A stretch of DNA of 64,000 nt from Rosa chinensis. Its lineage: Eukaryota > Streptophyta > Magnoliopsida > Rosales > Rosaceae. The DNA lies in the NCBI RefSeq assembly GCF_002994745.2, contig NC_037094.1, positions 21,181,001-21,245,000 on the forward strand, read 5' to 3'. A program made the position numbers and the translations under genes. Below, in pieces: positions 22,815 through 33,420 of this stretch; the first letter of the stretch is position 1, and every line of letters starts with the position of its first letter. The notes under the pieces are model-generated. The model saw nothing but the letters and a program-made list of their open reading frames with translations, ran no database searches and was not told the DNA's origin.

Positions 22815-24876
22815 TTACGTGTGTTTCTAGCCCTAATTACCTTGAAATTAGCGAATACTCAAGCATTATTTCATAGTATTACTTTGTTTTGTTCATTTGT
22901 AGGAAATTATGGTCAAGAGAGGAAAAAGACGAAAGAAGTAGCGAATTCAAGCAAAAAGTCAACTCCGACTAAAAGACGAAAAGTCAACTGTTGACCATCG
23001 GGTCAACCAAGTCAACTTGGCCCAATAGCATGAAGTCCAAGGCCCAAGACCAAAGAAGCACACAAGTGAAGACCCAAGCCCATTTGTATTACATCTTTGT
23101 ATTCAAATTTCAAATTCAAAATTGATGTAATGACAATAATAATTAGTGGATCACACACCTCACACACATCACACATGTGAATGGAGATATTTATTTGTGT
23201 TTACACTAGGCACACACTCACTTACATTTTTACCCTCCGGTTTTCTTTTTATTTTCCAAAATGTTTTCTAATCTCCTAATTCTCTACATTTTAATTAGGT
23301 TGTTTTAGTCTTTTCATTTTACCGTTTTTCTACTTGTTTTTGAGCCCTTGGATCTAGGGTACAAGTCTAATCTTGGCCCTTGAACCCAAGGGGGTATTTA
23401 AGCACCTTTGCACACACATTTCACAAGCTTAAGACCCATTTTTCTTCACCCTAGGCCTTTTGGCCGAATTTGGGATTTCTCTCCCTTCTCATCTCTTATT
23501 CTCTTCTTCATCCCCCATTCTTCACATGTAAGCTTGCACATGGAGGAGGCACACATATTTCCGGTATCTAGGCTACCATCTCTACACCATGGCTTCATAA
23601 GGGTAGCAAGAGAAGCCATGAAGTTTTGGCAATAGCTAGTGACAAGCTTTGCCTTAACTTTCATGGATTTCTCCTCTCTTTCCCTCTTCTTTCTCTCTCT
23701 TATTTCTTGCTTATGGTGTTGTTTGATGTGTATTGATATATACTGATGTGTATTGATATATACTTATGTGTGACCTCTCATGGTTTTAGGGTTTTGAAAC
23801 TCAAGTTTAGTTTTATATGATTTTGTTGAGGAATTAATAAAATTGATGTTTATTCATATGATTTGTGTACTCTTGCTTTAATTTCTTCACTCTAAATGTA
23901 TGGTTTAGGTTTTCCCCTCCTTAATCTATGTTTGGTGTGTTGGAATTGGAATATTAAATTGGGGAATTTATATTTCAGTTTAGATTATGGCATGAGTATG
24001 GTGGAATTTGCCCATTACATATCTCTATTTCCATTTGGATTTCTTAGATTGTGGTTCTCCAGTCACCCAATTTTGAGTATTATTACCCTTGATTGTCGGA
24101 ATAGTATTCGGAATTGTTGGGTAGGGTAATTGTTATCACAAGTACTCTTTTCGACCTTATTATTTGTGGTGATGGTTGCTAGAGTGTGTTACAATTGATT
24201 GTCGAAACCTAAAGCATTTAGTTTTGAGCACTTATGGCCCTAACAAGGCATAAGGTTTGAGACTAGTATAGGGTAGCCAAAAACTAAGTATTCTTTCTTC
24301 TTTTTATTTTTGCTTAGGGTTTGACTACTATTTTATGACAATCAATTTAGCTTTCTTTTCGACCTCTTAATGTTAAATGGAAATCCGACAAAATATTTGA
24401 AGCATCATTTGAATTAATCATCATCATTCCATGTGATTTTAGATTTGTGTGGAGAACCTTGAATTTCCATGGTGACCCTTGATGCGATGCATCCCATCCT
24501 TCTATCTATCTTATTTTTATGTCGCAGTTTGTTAATTTATTTATCATTTATGAAAAAAAAAAAAATGTTGTGACTTTCCCACTACCATTCATTTGTAAAT
24601 CCATGTGGGCGTGAGCATTACAAGTACTTTTGTGTGTTTCACGGCCCTATCTAGGCCTTGCTTGGTGCAAGGCCGTCTATGTGACTTTGTGTGATGCAAA
24701 GTTATGCTTGAATGAGGCTCAGTGCCTTGTTTAGCATTTTTTCTATTTTTATTTGTTTGTGCAAGTGATTTTTGGTGACCTAGAACCATAGGATTCTTAG
24801 CTAGCTCGTAATCCCCGAGGTACGATAAACCGGGACGTAAATACTTCCCATCTTTGATGACCGTGTTGATTGTTAC
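22815..24876. mobile_element. Possible LTR-type insertion inside the Mutator-like element
   Basis: ACGCGAT occurs immediately on either side (22808-22814 and 24875-24881) of about 2.06 kb that interrupts the kinase fragment shortly after RMREM. The insert includes a run starting AAAGTCAACTCCGACTAAA and a right part (CGTAATCCCCGAGGTACGAT, then CGGGACGTAAATACTTCCC) that reminds me of plant retrotransposon leader sequence. No gag/pol frame and no clear TG..CA ends are visible. It may instead be ordinary internal filler of the element. Confidence 0.3.
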
Positions 24877-24905
24877 GCGATAGGTGAATGAAAAATGCTC
24901 AAATC

Positions 24906-25119
24906 AGATGAACAGAAGAGTTTGTTGGGTTTGTTAATCTTCATCCCGATGAAGTTTTGCTAGGTTTGAAATAAGGGTATTATCGGGAAATTTGCTAGTA
25001 TGAGGATGAGAGAGATGAACAGAAGAGTTTGTTGGGTTTGTTAATCTTCATCCTGATGAAGTTTTGCTAGGTTTGAAATAAGGATATTATCGGGAAATTT
25101 GCTAGTATAAAAAGTTTGC
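24906..25119. repeat. 107-bp tandem duplication at the right TIR
   Basis: Two units of 107 bp start AGATGAACAGAAGAG at 24906 and 25013 and differ at only a few positions. The duplicated segment is the inner part of the right TIR, so the right TIR region is present one and a half times while the left is single. Confidence 0.85.
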
Positions 25120-25169
25120 TAGGTATACTTAGATATTTGCTGGGTACATTTAGAAAGACCCTTTGGTTT

Positions 25170-26387
25170 TCTTTGGTTCAATATTTTACATCTCAAGTTC
25201 GATTTTTCAAACCTAAGTTCAATTTTTTTTCCCATTTTTCTATTTTCTCATTTTCGCTTTTGCAATCCCACTCCTAGGCTATGTTATTCTAACAGGTATG
25301 TATATAAAGATTAAAAAAATATAAAGACAAAATAGAAGGCAAGTAATTAAGCATAAAAGTTGCAGGGAAAAAAATAAAAGCAAACAAAGAATTGAACCAG
25401 GGAAGAGCAGCTCCATCGGTACTTCATTCTAATTATTTTTATGAATTTGAAACTAATTACATTTGTGTGGATGGGTATAACACTAGCAGAAATCAACTCG
25501 ACCATTCTGAGCAAGCTTTACGAAAGAGAAAGAAAAAAGAAATTGAAATTCGGTAGTAGCTAATCAGGAGCTGAAATGCACCCTAGTTGTTTTGGCCTCT
25601 TCCACAAACTCTCCGAGCTTATTCACAATCAAGAACCTCATTCCATCACTATCTCAATAGCAAAATGATTCATAATGAATGCGTACACAAGACTCTGATT
25701 TTGGGATGTCTTAAGTCACTGTTTAGGCGACTTGAGAAATGGCCACATCCTATACACTATACACACAAAAAATGGGCACACTCAACAATAGAGTTTGACG
25801 TCATAGGCACATAATTAATAGAGAGAATGTTGATGTTGATCATCATCATCAACACCACTTGTTAAGTGAAAACATAAATGACAAAGACAATTGGGGAATG
25901 GGATGGAACAGAAGAAAACAAGAACATCATCTTGCCTTTTGATCATGAAATGTCTAAGTACTCTGACCACTCTAAGTGGCTCAACAGGATCAGATTCAGG
26001 TTTAGGCTTTTGTTGTTGAAGGATACGATTTACTTAATCAGCTTTTTACCTAACAAAAACCATAGCTCAGGCACGAGCAGATTAGTGGCGCAGCGACCGT
26101 ACTATGTGGCATATATATCCATTTAAACAATCTCGTGACAGAAAAATAAGGGTGATACAGTATAATTTTACCATGATGACATAAACATGGGTTTGTATAG
26201 ATAAAGAGTGTTATGATAAAGATGTTAGAATGTGATGAGAATTTAATTAGAAAAGGTAAGTTTCAGTTGGACTTGGTTGAATTTTATAATTGGACATGAT
26301 TTATGTCAAAGTTTATTCTTTTCATGAATAAGATCTTTTCTCATGTACGAGAATGTTTGCCTTCCAACAACCAATTGAATTGTATAT

Positions 26388-26391
<4 letters not shown>
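25170..26391. other. Intergenic, no gene recognised
   Basis: Short frames at 25587-25814 and 25878-26126 resemble no family I know and have no start or splice support. Confidence 0.45.
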
Positions 26392-26435
<44 letters not shown>

Positions 26436-26519
26436 AGGCAAAGGTAGTAAACCAATGTATGCTCTATGCGATCATCGAAAAGAGAGAGAGAGAGAGAGAG
26501 AGAGTGTGTGTGTGTGTGT
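26392..26519. repeat. (TA)n, then (GA)n(GT)n microsatellites
   Basis: TA repeats at 26392-26433, GA repeats at 26480-26503 and GT repeats at 26504-26519. Confidence 0.95.
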
Positions 26520-26788
26520 ATCTTACGTAATGGAGCAGAGATGTCAAAAGTGTATACAGTTCTTGGTGAAGGAGTGAGTTCTTGGGAAATTCTATGAGTG
26601 TGGCTGTACAAGGTTTACGAGTTTGGGTTATGGTGATTTAGCTCTATTGTATATTGTACTGCAATTATTCTCATGGTGAAAAACATGTATCTCTTGGAAG
26701 GACGTAAATATGGATTTGTGTTGAATCTAGTTAAATCTCAATACTCTCTTGTTATTTTGTTTTGTGGTTTGTTTACTTTTCTATCTAT

Positions 26789-26908
26789 TTTTTTTTTTTT
26801 TTAAAAGAGGATAAAAGGGTTTCACTCCTGCCCCCATGGTGACTCTAACCCATGACTTCTTACATAGGTAGTGGGTGCTCTAACCACTGAGTTAACACTA
26901 CTTCGTCA
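26789..26908 (-). mobile_element. Intact tRNA-derived SINE with 16-bp target duplication
   Basis: On the minus strand the 120-bp element has a box A (TAACTCAGTGGTTAGAGCAC) and a box B-like segment (GGGTTAGAGTCACC), then a body with CATGGGGGCAGGAGTGAAAC and CCTCTTTT, then an A-run (T-run on plus, about 26789-26802). TTACTTTTCTATCTAT is exactly repeated at 26773-26788 and 26909-26924. Internal pol III boxes, an A-tail and a long TSD define a SINE mobilised by a LINE. Confidence 0.85.
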
Positions 26909-26924
26909 TTACTTTTCTATCTAT

Positions 26925-28164
26925 ATACTCTGTGAATTTTAATGGGAGGGATTTTAATTTTCTAACCAAAGAATTGTCATTGCATGTGATACGTCTAATG
27001 TATCAAGTGGGTCTTTGTTTTTACATCGCAAACATGAGCATTAGAGCAGCCGAAGTAAAATCACTCACTGTCGCTTTCCAGAGGTGTGGGCTTGCGAAGT
27101 AAATTAGAATGCCTAAAGCCTAAACCAGATTTGTTGACTAAAATGCTACCAGAGGCCCATAATATTTAAGGGCTTAAAAGGCCAAAATGAGTCAAATTGG
27201 ACAAAATCTATGAGCTTCACATGGCAACTCACCTGTATGAAACACTCATTTGCTGGAAACCAATGCATTGAATTACTGGTTTAAAGCGTTTATACAATGA
27301 TGATAATTCTCAGGTAATATGAATTAAAGATGAGCTTTTAAGTGTAAAAAGCCTTAAAGTAGTTTTCTAATCATCATTATGTTTTTAGACCAAGAAGAAG
27401 TGCCTAGATTTCTAGCTAGACCATATGTTAACCCCAGCTCCAAACGGTACCAACTTCATTGAGCCCCAATTTGTGTTGACCAATTTGAAATGATTGATGA
27501 TATATTAATCACAATATCATGTTAAATAACTCCTAATGTGTTGCCCAAATGATGATAGATTCTTACTTATTCTCATGATGAGAATTATAATTTCAAAAGA
27601 AAAAAAAATCAAAATAACAAACTAAGTCATGTTTTTCCTTTTCTTTTTTTTTATATTTATTTTTACAAAATCTGTTAATAAATAAGAAAAATAATTATAG
27701 CCTTTCAAAAAAAAAATGATAGATGTATAAATTACATCAAAATAAAAAATAATAAATATAACACAAGATGCAAAAAGACATGAAAAAATAAACTTAGAAA
27801 AACACAAATGGATGCAATAATGCATCTAAGCCTACGTGTGGAGAAAGTTATAGATGGTATAACCAAACATAAAAGAGCAATACATCATCAATGTAACCGA
27901 TGAATGACCAAATAAACATATTCTACGAAAAGCCTACAGCGATTAAAGGGCAAACTTCCATCTATATGTTACTAATGGTATAACATACAATGATAGGACA
28001 ATTCTTCATCAAAAAAATGGGTGATATGACGGACCAAGAATATTTTACATAAAAATATGATGAATAGAGGACAATTTTTCACCACCATAGCTGCTGAACC
28101 AAAAATCTGCAAAATCATACCAAAATTTCAGCTTGAGCGTAGACAAATTCTATATGACAGACCA

Positions 28165-28195
<31 letters not shown>

Positions 28196-29134
28196 TTCTT
28201 TCTTTCTCTTTTGGTTACAGTATTTACTGTTCAATATTGTTGCGTATTTTCCTTTTTTCAGAAATTTTGCAAAAATATAGTTGCTCCCTAGGAGGGAATG
28301 CATATAGTATAAACAATGCAACTGCTAGTCAAGATTTAGAAGTTTGGCAGCTTTTGTCGCGGTTGGGCCCGAGCCCAAAATGCACTTTTATAAGGTATTC
28401 ACACGAGGACCTAGCATTTTCTTTTTCTTTGTAGAGACTAGAGACAAAACCACGTGCATTGTGGAATAAGCTTTTTTCTTTCCTTTTTTTGGTCAGATTG
28501 TGGAATGAGGAATAAGCTTGCTCCATCTATGTCTCCAACTATAGTACTATACTATATGGAATTTTGGACATTTTCTTCAAAATTTTGAGATGAAACTTTT
28601 AGGTCTGCCTCTTCTTCAATCTCCACCCGCGTATTCCGGCAAACGTCAGACCAAAAACTTCCGGCAATTTCACTTGGCCACGAGATGGGCTGTGACGTGG
28701 TTGATCTAGATATGGGGCATCGAACACGGCTAGATAAAATAAAGAATTTTATTAAGAAAAAGTGAAGTATTAGTTTTAGGTAAGTGCTAACACTCACTAG
28801 TTAGTATCTAGTAGTTACTCCACATGCGAGTCGCAAGAAGAAAACATCGATGAAATAAGAGAGACCTAATCTGTAGAATAAGAAGGGGAGAAGAGAAGTT
28901 GACTTGCAACGTTGCTTATTCATAAAAGAGCCCACCACGTGATGGCACATGACGAAGTAGCTTGAATGAGACTGACAGGACCTAGTTGCGAGAAGAATTG
29001 CATGCACGTCGCTATAGCATCTACATTCTACAGTACTCGATCGATTATATACACACACTTGTCGAGCCTCCAGGCTCTCTTCGATGAGTTCGATCCACTG
29101 TCCCAGCCGCTAGATCTCTCCAGAGAAGGCCAGA
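26925..29134. other. Intergenic, no gene recognised
   Basis: A (TA)n tract lies at 28168-28195. The rest is AT-rich with only short frames. TAGAGCAGCCGAAG near 27042 could be a decayed TIR but has no partner that I can see. Confidence 0.5.
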
Positions 29135-29231
29135 TATACTCTTCTTCATGCACTCTGTGTATTTTAATGGCTGCTGCGCTCAACTCTGCAAGAGCTATTC
29201 AGAGTAGCATTTACGATATGTGTATATATAT

Positions 29232-29264
<33 letters not shown>

Positions 29265-29324
29265 ATGGTATGGGTTCCATTTTTTTCCTGCTGTAAATGT
29301 GTTATATATATATAGAGTTCGACA

Positions 29325-29370
<46 letters not shown>

Positions 29371-29372
<2 letters not shown>

Positions 29373-29776
29373 AATTTTCTCAGGTGCGGACGTCGGTACC
29401 GAATTTTCGGTACGGATTTCTTGTTTTCGACCACTTTCCGGCAACATTTTTACATCTTAACCGTTCAGTTTTTAGGTCCTAGTGTATAGATCATCTCTAC
29501 AAAATTTCAGCTAATTTGGTAATCGTTAAGGCATCCAAAACTGCATTTTACACGAACGGACCGAATCTGTCGAACCGGAACCGTTCGTATTTATAATGGT
29601 AAATTACAATTTTGGATGCCTTAACGATTATCAAATTGGCTGAAATTTTGCAGAGGTGATCTATACACTAGGACCTAAAAACTGAGCGGTTAAGATGTAA
29701 AAATGTGGCCGGAAAATGGTCGAAAACAGGAAATCCGTACCTTCCGCTCGGTACTGACGTCCGCACCTGAGACGGA

Positions 29777-29779
<3 letters not shown>
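29371..29779. mobile_element. Foldback MITE inserted in a (TA)n tract
   Basis: The two halves are long inverted repeats of about 190 bp each. CTCAGGTGCGGACGTC appears near the left end and its reverse complement near the right end. Inside each arm are CAGTTTTTAGGTCCTAGTG and AACGATTA-type segments. TA dinucleotide tracts abut both ends. There is no coding capacity. The core of the arms is shared with the element at 41202-41606. Confidence 0.75.
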
Positions 29780-29826
<47 letters not shown>

Positions 29827-29837
29827 TGGAGACAAAC

Positions 29838-30218
29838 TAGTGTACTGGTGGGTATGAGATACCCTCATTTACAACTATTTGAACAAAAATTTACAAGTAT
29901 TTGAACCAAAATTACAACATTGAGAACAAAAGTTACCATATTCATTTACACTATTTATATATAGTTAAACAAAAATTACAACATTGACAATGAATTTGTT
30001 CAAAAGCTTGTAAAAATATCGTAAGAGGTGTAATTACCATTATTAGAACTAAAATTACAACATTGACAACGAATTTGTTCAAAAACTTGTAAAATGTCGT
30101 AAGAGGTGTAATTACCATTATTAGAACTAAGATTACACATAGTAGGACTTAAATTACAACTTTAACAACAAAATTTATTCTCACTTTTGTAAATGTGGGT
30201 ATGAGATACCCACCACTA
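29838..30218. mobile_element. Non-coding TIR MITE with internal tandem repeat
   Basis: The left end (TAGTGTACTGGTGGGTATGA) and the reverse complement of the right end (TAGTGGTGGGTATCTCATAC) are TIRs. TTTACAA follows in both. Inside, a unit of about 78 bp beginning ATTACAACATTGACAA and ending TTATTAGAACTA occurs twice, back to back (from about 29974 and 30052). Confidence 0.65.
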
Positions 30219-30787
30219 TATTAAAATTTCCCATATGAATGGGGTTTATACTCTTCTTCATGCACTCTGTATTTTAATGGCTGCTGCGCTCAACTCTGCA
30301 AGAGCTATTCAGAATAGCATTTACTCATTTTTACGAGCTAGCTAGCTATGATTTATATAGCCTGCCTTTGCATTAATGCCTGGATATCTATCTCTATTCA
30401 CTATTGCTGGTGTAAGGAGTAAACTTGTACCTAACACAGCCTTTTGCTTTTAATTCATCGGCGGTCTGCTGGTGTCACCTAAGAGTCCAAGACTGTGATG
30501 GACTAATGGTATGGCGATCATTTTTACCTAAAGCTAGCTACCGTTTTAGTTTCATGAGACCTAACCCTAGCTTCCTTGTAATGATTAATTAAGCCACACC
30601 TTTTCTTTTTGGCCCAAAATTTTAATTTCATGAGACCTAACCCTAGCCTTATGATTAATCAAGCCACTTTAATGTGCCTACGATCAAATCTCACTTTATT
30701 AATGCATCATGCGTATCTTTTCGGTTAACAAGGGTTTTAATTCAAAAGAAAAGTTTTATTAAAAAAAAAATTTAATAAATAATAAAT

Positions 30788-30991
30788 TGTTCAAGTAAAA
30801 CTCTAATTTGTGTTTAGCCCAAACTCTAGGTTACTTGACCTAGTGGTAATAGGGTTTAATTAGAAGAATCTAGAGATTATCTTTCATTGTATGATTCAGA
30901 CTCTATGTATTGTAAACCTCTATATAAAGAGGTCTCTATTATCAATGAGAATACACACCAAATTCATTTCAATTTCAGTTTCTCTACAATA
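30788..30991 (+). repeat. 5' LTR of the copia element
   Basis: 204 bp from TGTTCAAGT to CTACAATA. The terminal A of ..ACAATA replaces the ACA end seen in the 3' LTR. It contains a TATA box within a small inverted repeat (CCTCTATATAAAGAGG, 30918-30933), the expected pol II promoter. By my hand count it differs from the 3' LTR at about 11 of 204 positions. Confidence 0.93.
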
Positions 30992-31977
30992 CGTTATCAG
31001 CACGAAGTCCTAACCCTGAAACCATAAATTCGTAGCCTTCAAATTCCAGATACCATCGCTGCCCACCTTGAATATCCAAATTCCAGGAAGCCAAAACCGG
31101 CTGAACCACCTTCAGAACCGGTCGGAAAATACCTGAACCGGCCCCCGGAAATACCGAAAGCCTTTCTGCCCGGTTTGAAGCCTTCCTCCCTGCCTCTTGC
31201 TGCCATACTTCACCATAAGCTGTAGCCTGATCCCAGATTACCGGAGTCGAAAAATCATCACCGGAACCGACCTCAAGATACCTGAACCGGTGACCTGAAA
31301 TTCCCTAGCCGTGAACCGCCGCCTGCACCTTCAATCTTGCTTCAGTCAACCCTGCCCAGAAACACGTGCAGCCCACAGCCCAGAAACCAGTCCACCCTCG
31401 GCCCAAAAGAGGAGAAAGACTCTCGGCCCAGAAGAGGAGAAAACTTGAAGCCCAAAAGCAGAAGAGGTCCAGCTCGAGCCACGTCAGCATCCAGTCAGCA
31501 CTGTCGCGTCAGCAACCGACTGCCACGTCAACTCCGGTCAACACAGTCGGTCAACCTTTTTTCTGGCCACTTTTCCGGCAACATTTTTCCGGCCAACTTT
31601 TCCGGTCAAGATTTCCGGCAATTTTTCAAGGTAAACTTTTATAAAAGTTCCCGTTTTTTTTTTAAGTTTTTATTACTTTCCTCTTCTTTTTATCGAGGAC
31701 TTGCAACCTCCCTTTCTCCTACCCCCCTTTCTTCTTCATAGGGGAGACCAAAAGCCAAACTGTGGGGGTTCGTGCTCACTCCAAGCTTGGAGCTTGTGGA
31801 GTCCTCCAAACTTAGAGTTTGTTGAGAAGAAAAAGATCGACCACATACATCATTGTTTCGATCTAATCCAAAATCCCTCTTGGAATCAAATTTTCTTGGA
31901 AGCGACTACGCTCAGAAAATCCCTATGGTAGCCTTTTTCGCTCCGAAACTAACCCTAATCTTGCGTTGTTTTTCAGG

Positions 31978-33061
31978 ATGAGTTACCTGAACAAGTTGAA
32001 CTTTGTTCCACTGGAGACAACTGGCGCAGGATACTATAGATGGGTCCAAGATGTGCGCTAACATCTTAAGACTGATGGACTTCTGGAAACCATCCAAGAG
32101 CCTAGTCAGAACGTGCTCTCTATTGAGCAAGCTACTGCTTTTGAAGCAAATCAAGCTAAAGCCATAATTCTCATGACAAGGCACATGAATGAAGCGCTTC
32201 AAAGTAAATACCTCAATGAGGAAGACCCAAGAAAGCTATGGGTAGAACTTGAGCAGCGATTTGGCAACTTTCGTGACTCCCTGCTTCCTTATTTAGAAGT
32301 GCGATGGCATAGCCTTCGCTTTTGTGATTTCAATTCTGTACTTGATTATAACTCGGAAGCTCTTCGTATTAAGTCTCTGATGGAGTTTTGTGGCCAAGCC
32401 ATAACTGATACGATGTTAATCGAGAAGACTCTCTCTACCTTCCCCATCTCTACCCTGATGATTTCAAAGAATTATCGGATTGATGTGAATGCAGGACATA
32501 TCACAAGGTTTCATGAGCTCATTGGCGCCATGAACGTAGCTGAAAAGCACAACAATATTCTTGTGAAGAACTATAATGCTAGACCCGTGGGAACTAAGTC
32601 TATTTCCGAGTCTAACTATAGCCGCTCCCCCAAAAGGAGGACTCAAGGAGCGAAACCGTAAGAGTAGGGACAATTCTGGACGTTCTGGTCCATATTCTCA
32701 CCCTAAAGAGGAAGGAAATAGCCTAGAGAGGCATGCACGGAACCGTGGAGGTCAACGTGTGAAGAGAGAGAGAGGCGGAGCCTCCGACCATGGTGGCAAC
32801 ACCACCAAGAACAATGGTCGTCCAAATCGCGCCCCGAAGGTGCCTCGATCAAGGGAGCCTGACCATAATGATGTTTGTTTTCGATGTGGATCAACTGAAC
32901 ATTGGGCTAAAACATGTAAAGCACCCCAGAATGTTGCAAACGCATACAAGACGTATCGTGAAGCAAGGGAGGCAAATTACATGGAACAAGGATCAAGATG
33001 GCGATCTCGATCTAAGGGTGGAAGATTACAAGGATCAAGACCCAGAAACTGGCGATTTTGA
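31978..33061 (+). pseudogene. copia gag (UBN2-type capsid and zinc knuckle), broken
   Basis: The ATG at 31978 starts MSYLNKLNFVPLETTG. An in-frame TAA follows at 32059-32061 (codon 28). The frame then continues to 32661 with the typical capsid segment (QALT-like ELEQRFGNFRDSLLP). A +1 frame change near 32600-32650 leads into the nucleocapsid frame, with the CCHC zinc knuckle CFRCGSTEHWAKTC. At least one stop and one frameshift make it non-functional. Confidence 0.88.
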
Positions 33062-33420
33062 TTAAGTCTTTTTATTTTCTAAGATATGTAGGCAATTGCC
33101 ATATTATTTTGGTAGTAGATGCCAATGATATTAGTCATTCTTCAAAGTAGGCATCCTCAATGTAAATGTGATGTCTTGGAAGGTTTTGAGATAAGTGGTA
33201 CTTAAGTGAGCTTTGCTCCACTGACATCTCTCTACTCACCTGGTCACATTTGCATTGGAATTACCGAAAGGAGTTAGACGACTACCATTTTTTTGCATTA
33301 ACTAGTTTATTGGATTAGATTTTCTTTGGTCAAAGAAACGATGATGTAATTCCGTTTGGCTTATTAATAAAAGTTGAGTTCTTTTCTTTATGACTCCTTT
33401 TTAATTACGAGCTTTTCTTT

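Larger units (their letters stand above)
22262..25161. mobile_element. Mutator-like element with long TIRs carrying a host gene fragment (Pack-MULE type)
   Basis: The ends are inverted repeats starting GGGTCTTTCTAAATGTA on both sides and remain alignable for about 130 bp (22262-22395 against 25161-25020). An exact 8-bp direct repeat, TTTGGTTT, flanks the 2900-bp element (22254-22261 and 25162-25169). Both TIRs carry scattered copies of the motif CCCAGCAAA (or CCTAGCAAA). The interior has no transposase but contains a recognisable piece of a receptor-like kinase gene. Long TIRs with an 8-9 bp TSD and captured exon sequence are the usual signs of a Pack-MULE. A hAT-type origin (8-bp TSD) is less likely given the TIR length. 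Confidence 0.72.
29135..30324. repeat. Direct 80-bp repeat bracketing a microsatellite/MITE cluster
   Basis: Copy 1 is 29135-29214 and copy 2 is 30247-30324. They differ by a GT indel and one substitution (AGAGTAGC against AGAATAGC). Between them lie (TA)n tracts (29221-29265, 29325-29370, 29779-29822), a foldback element and a second MITE. Both copies read ATGGCTGCTGCGCTC in a small frame (MAAALNSARAIQS), which is not enough to call a gene. Confidence 0.8.

Noticed and set aside
29195..29868. Ile-Tyr-rich frames around the (TA)n tracts
   Set aside because: Microsatellite translations.
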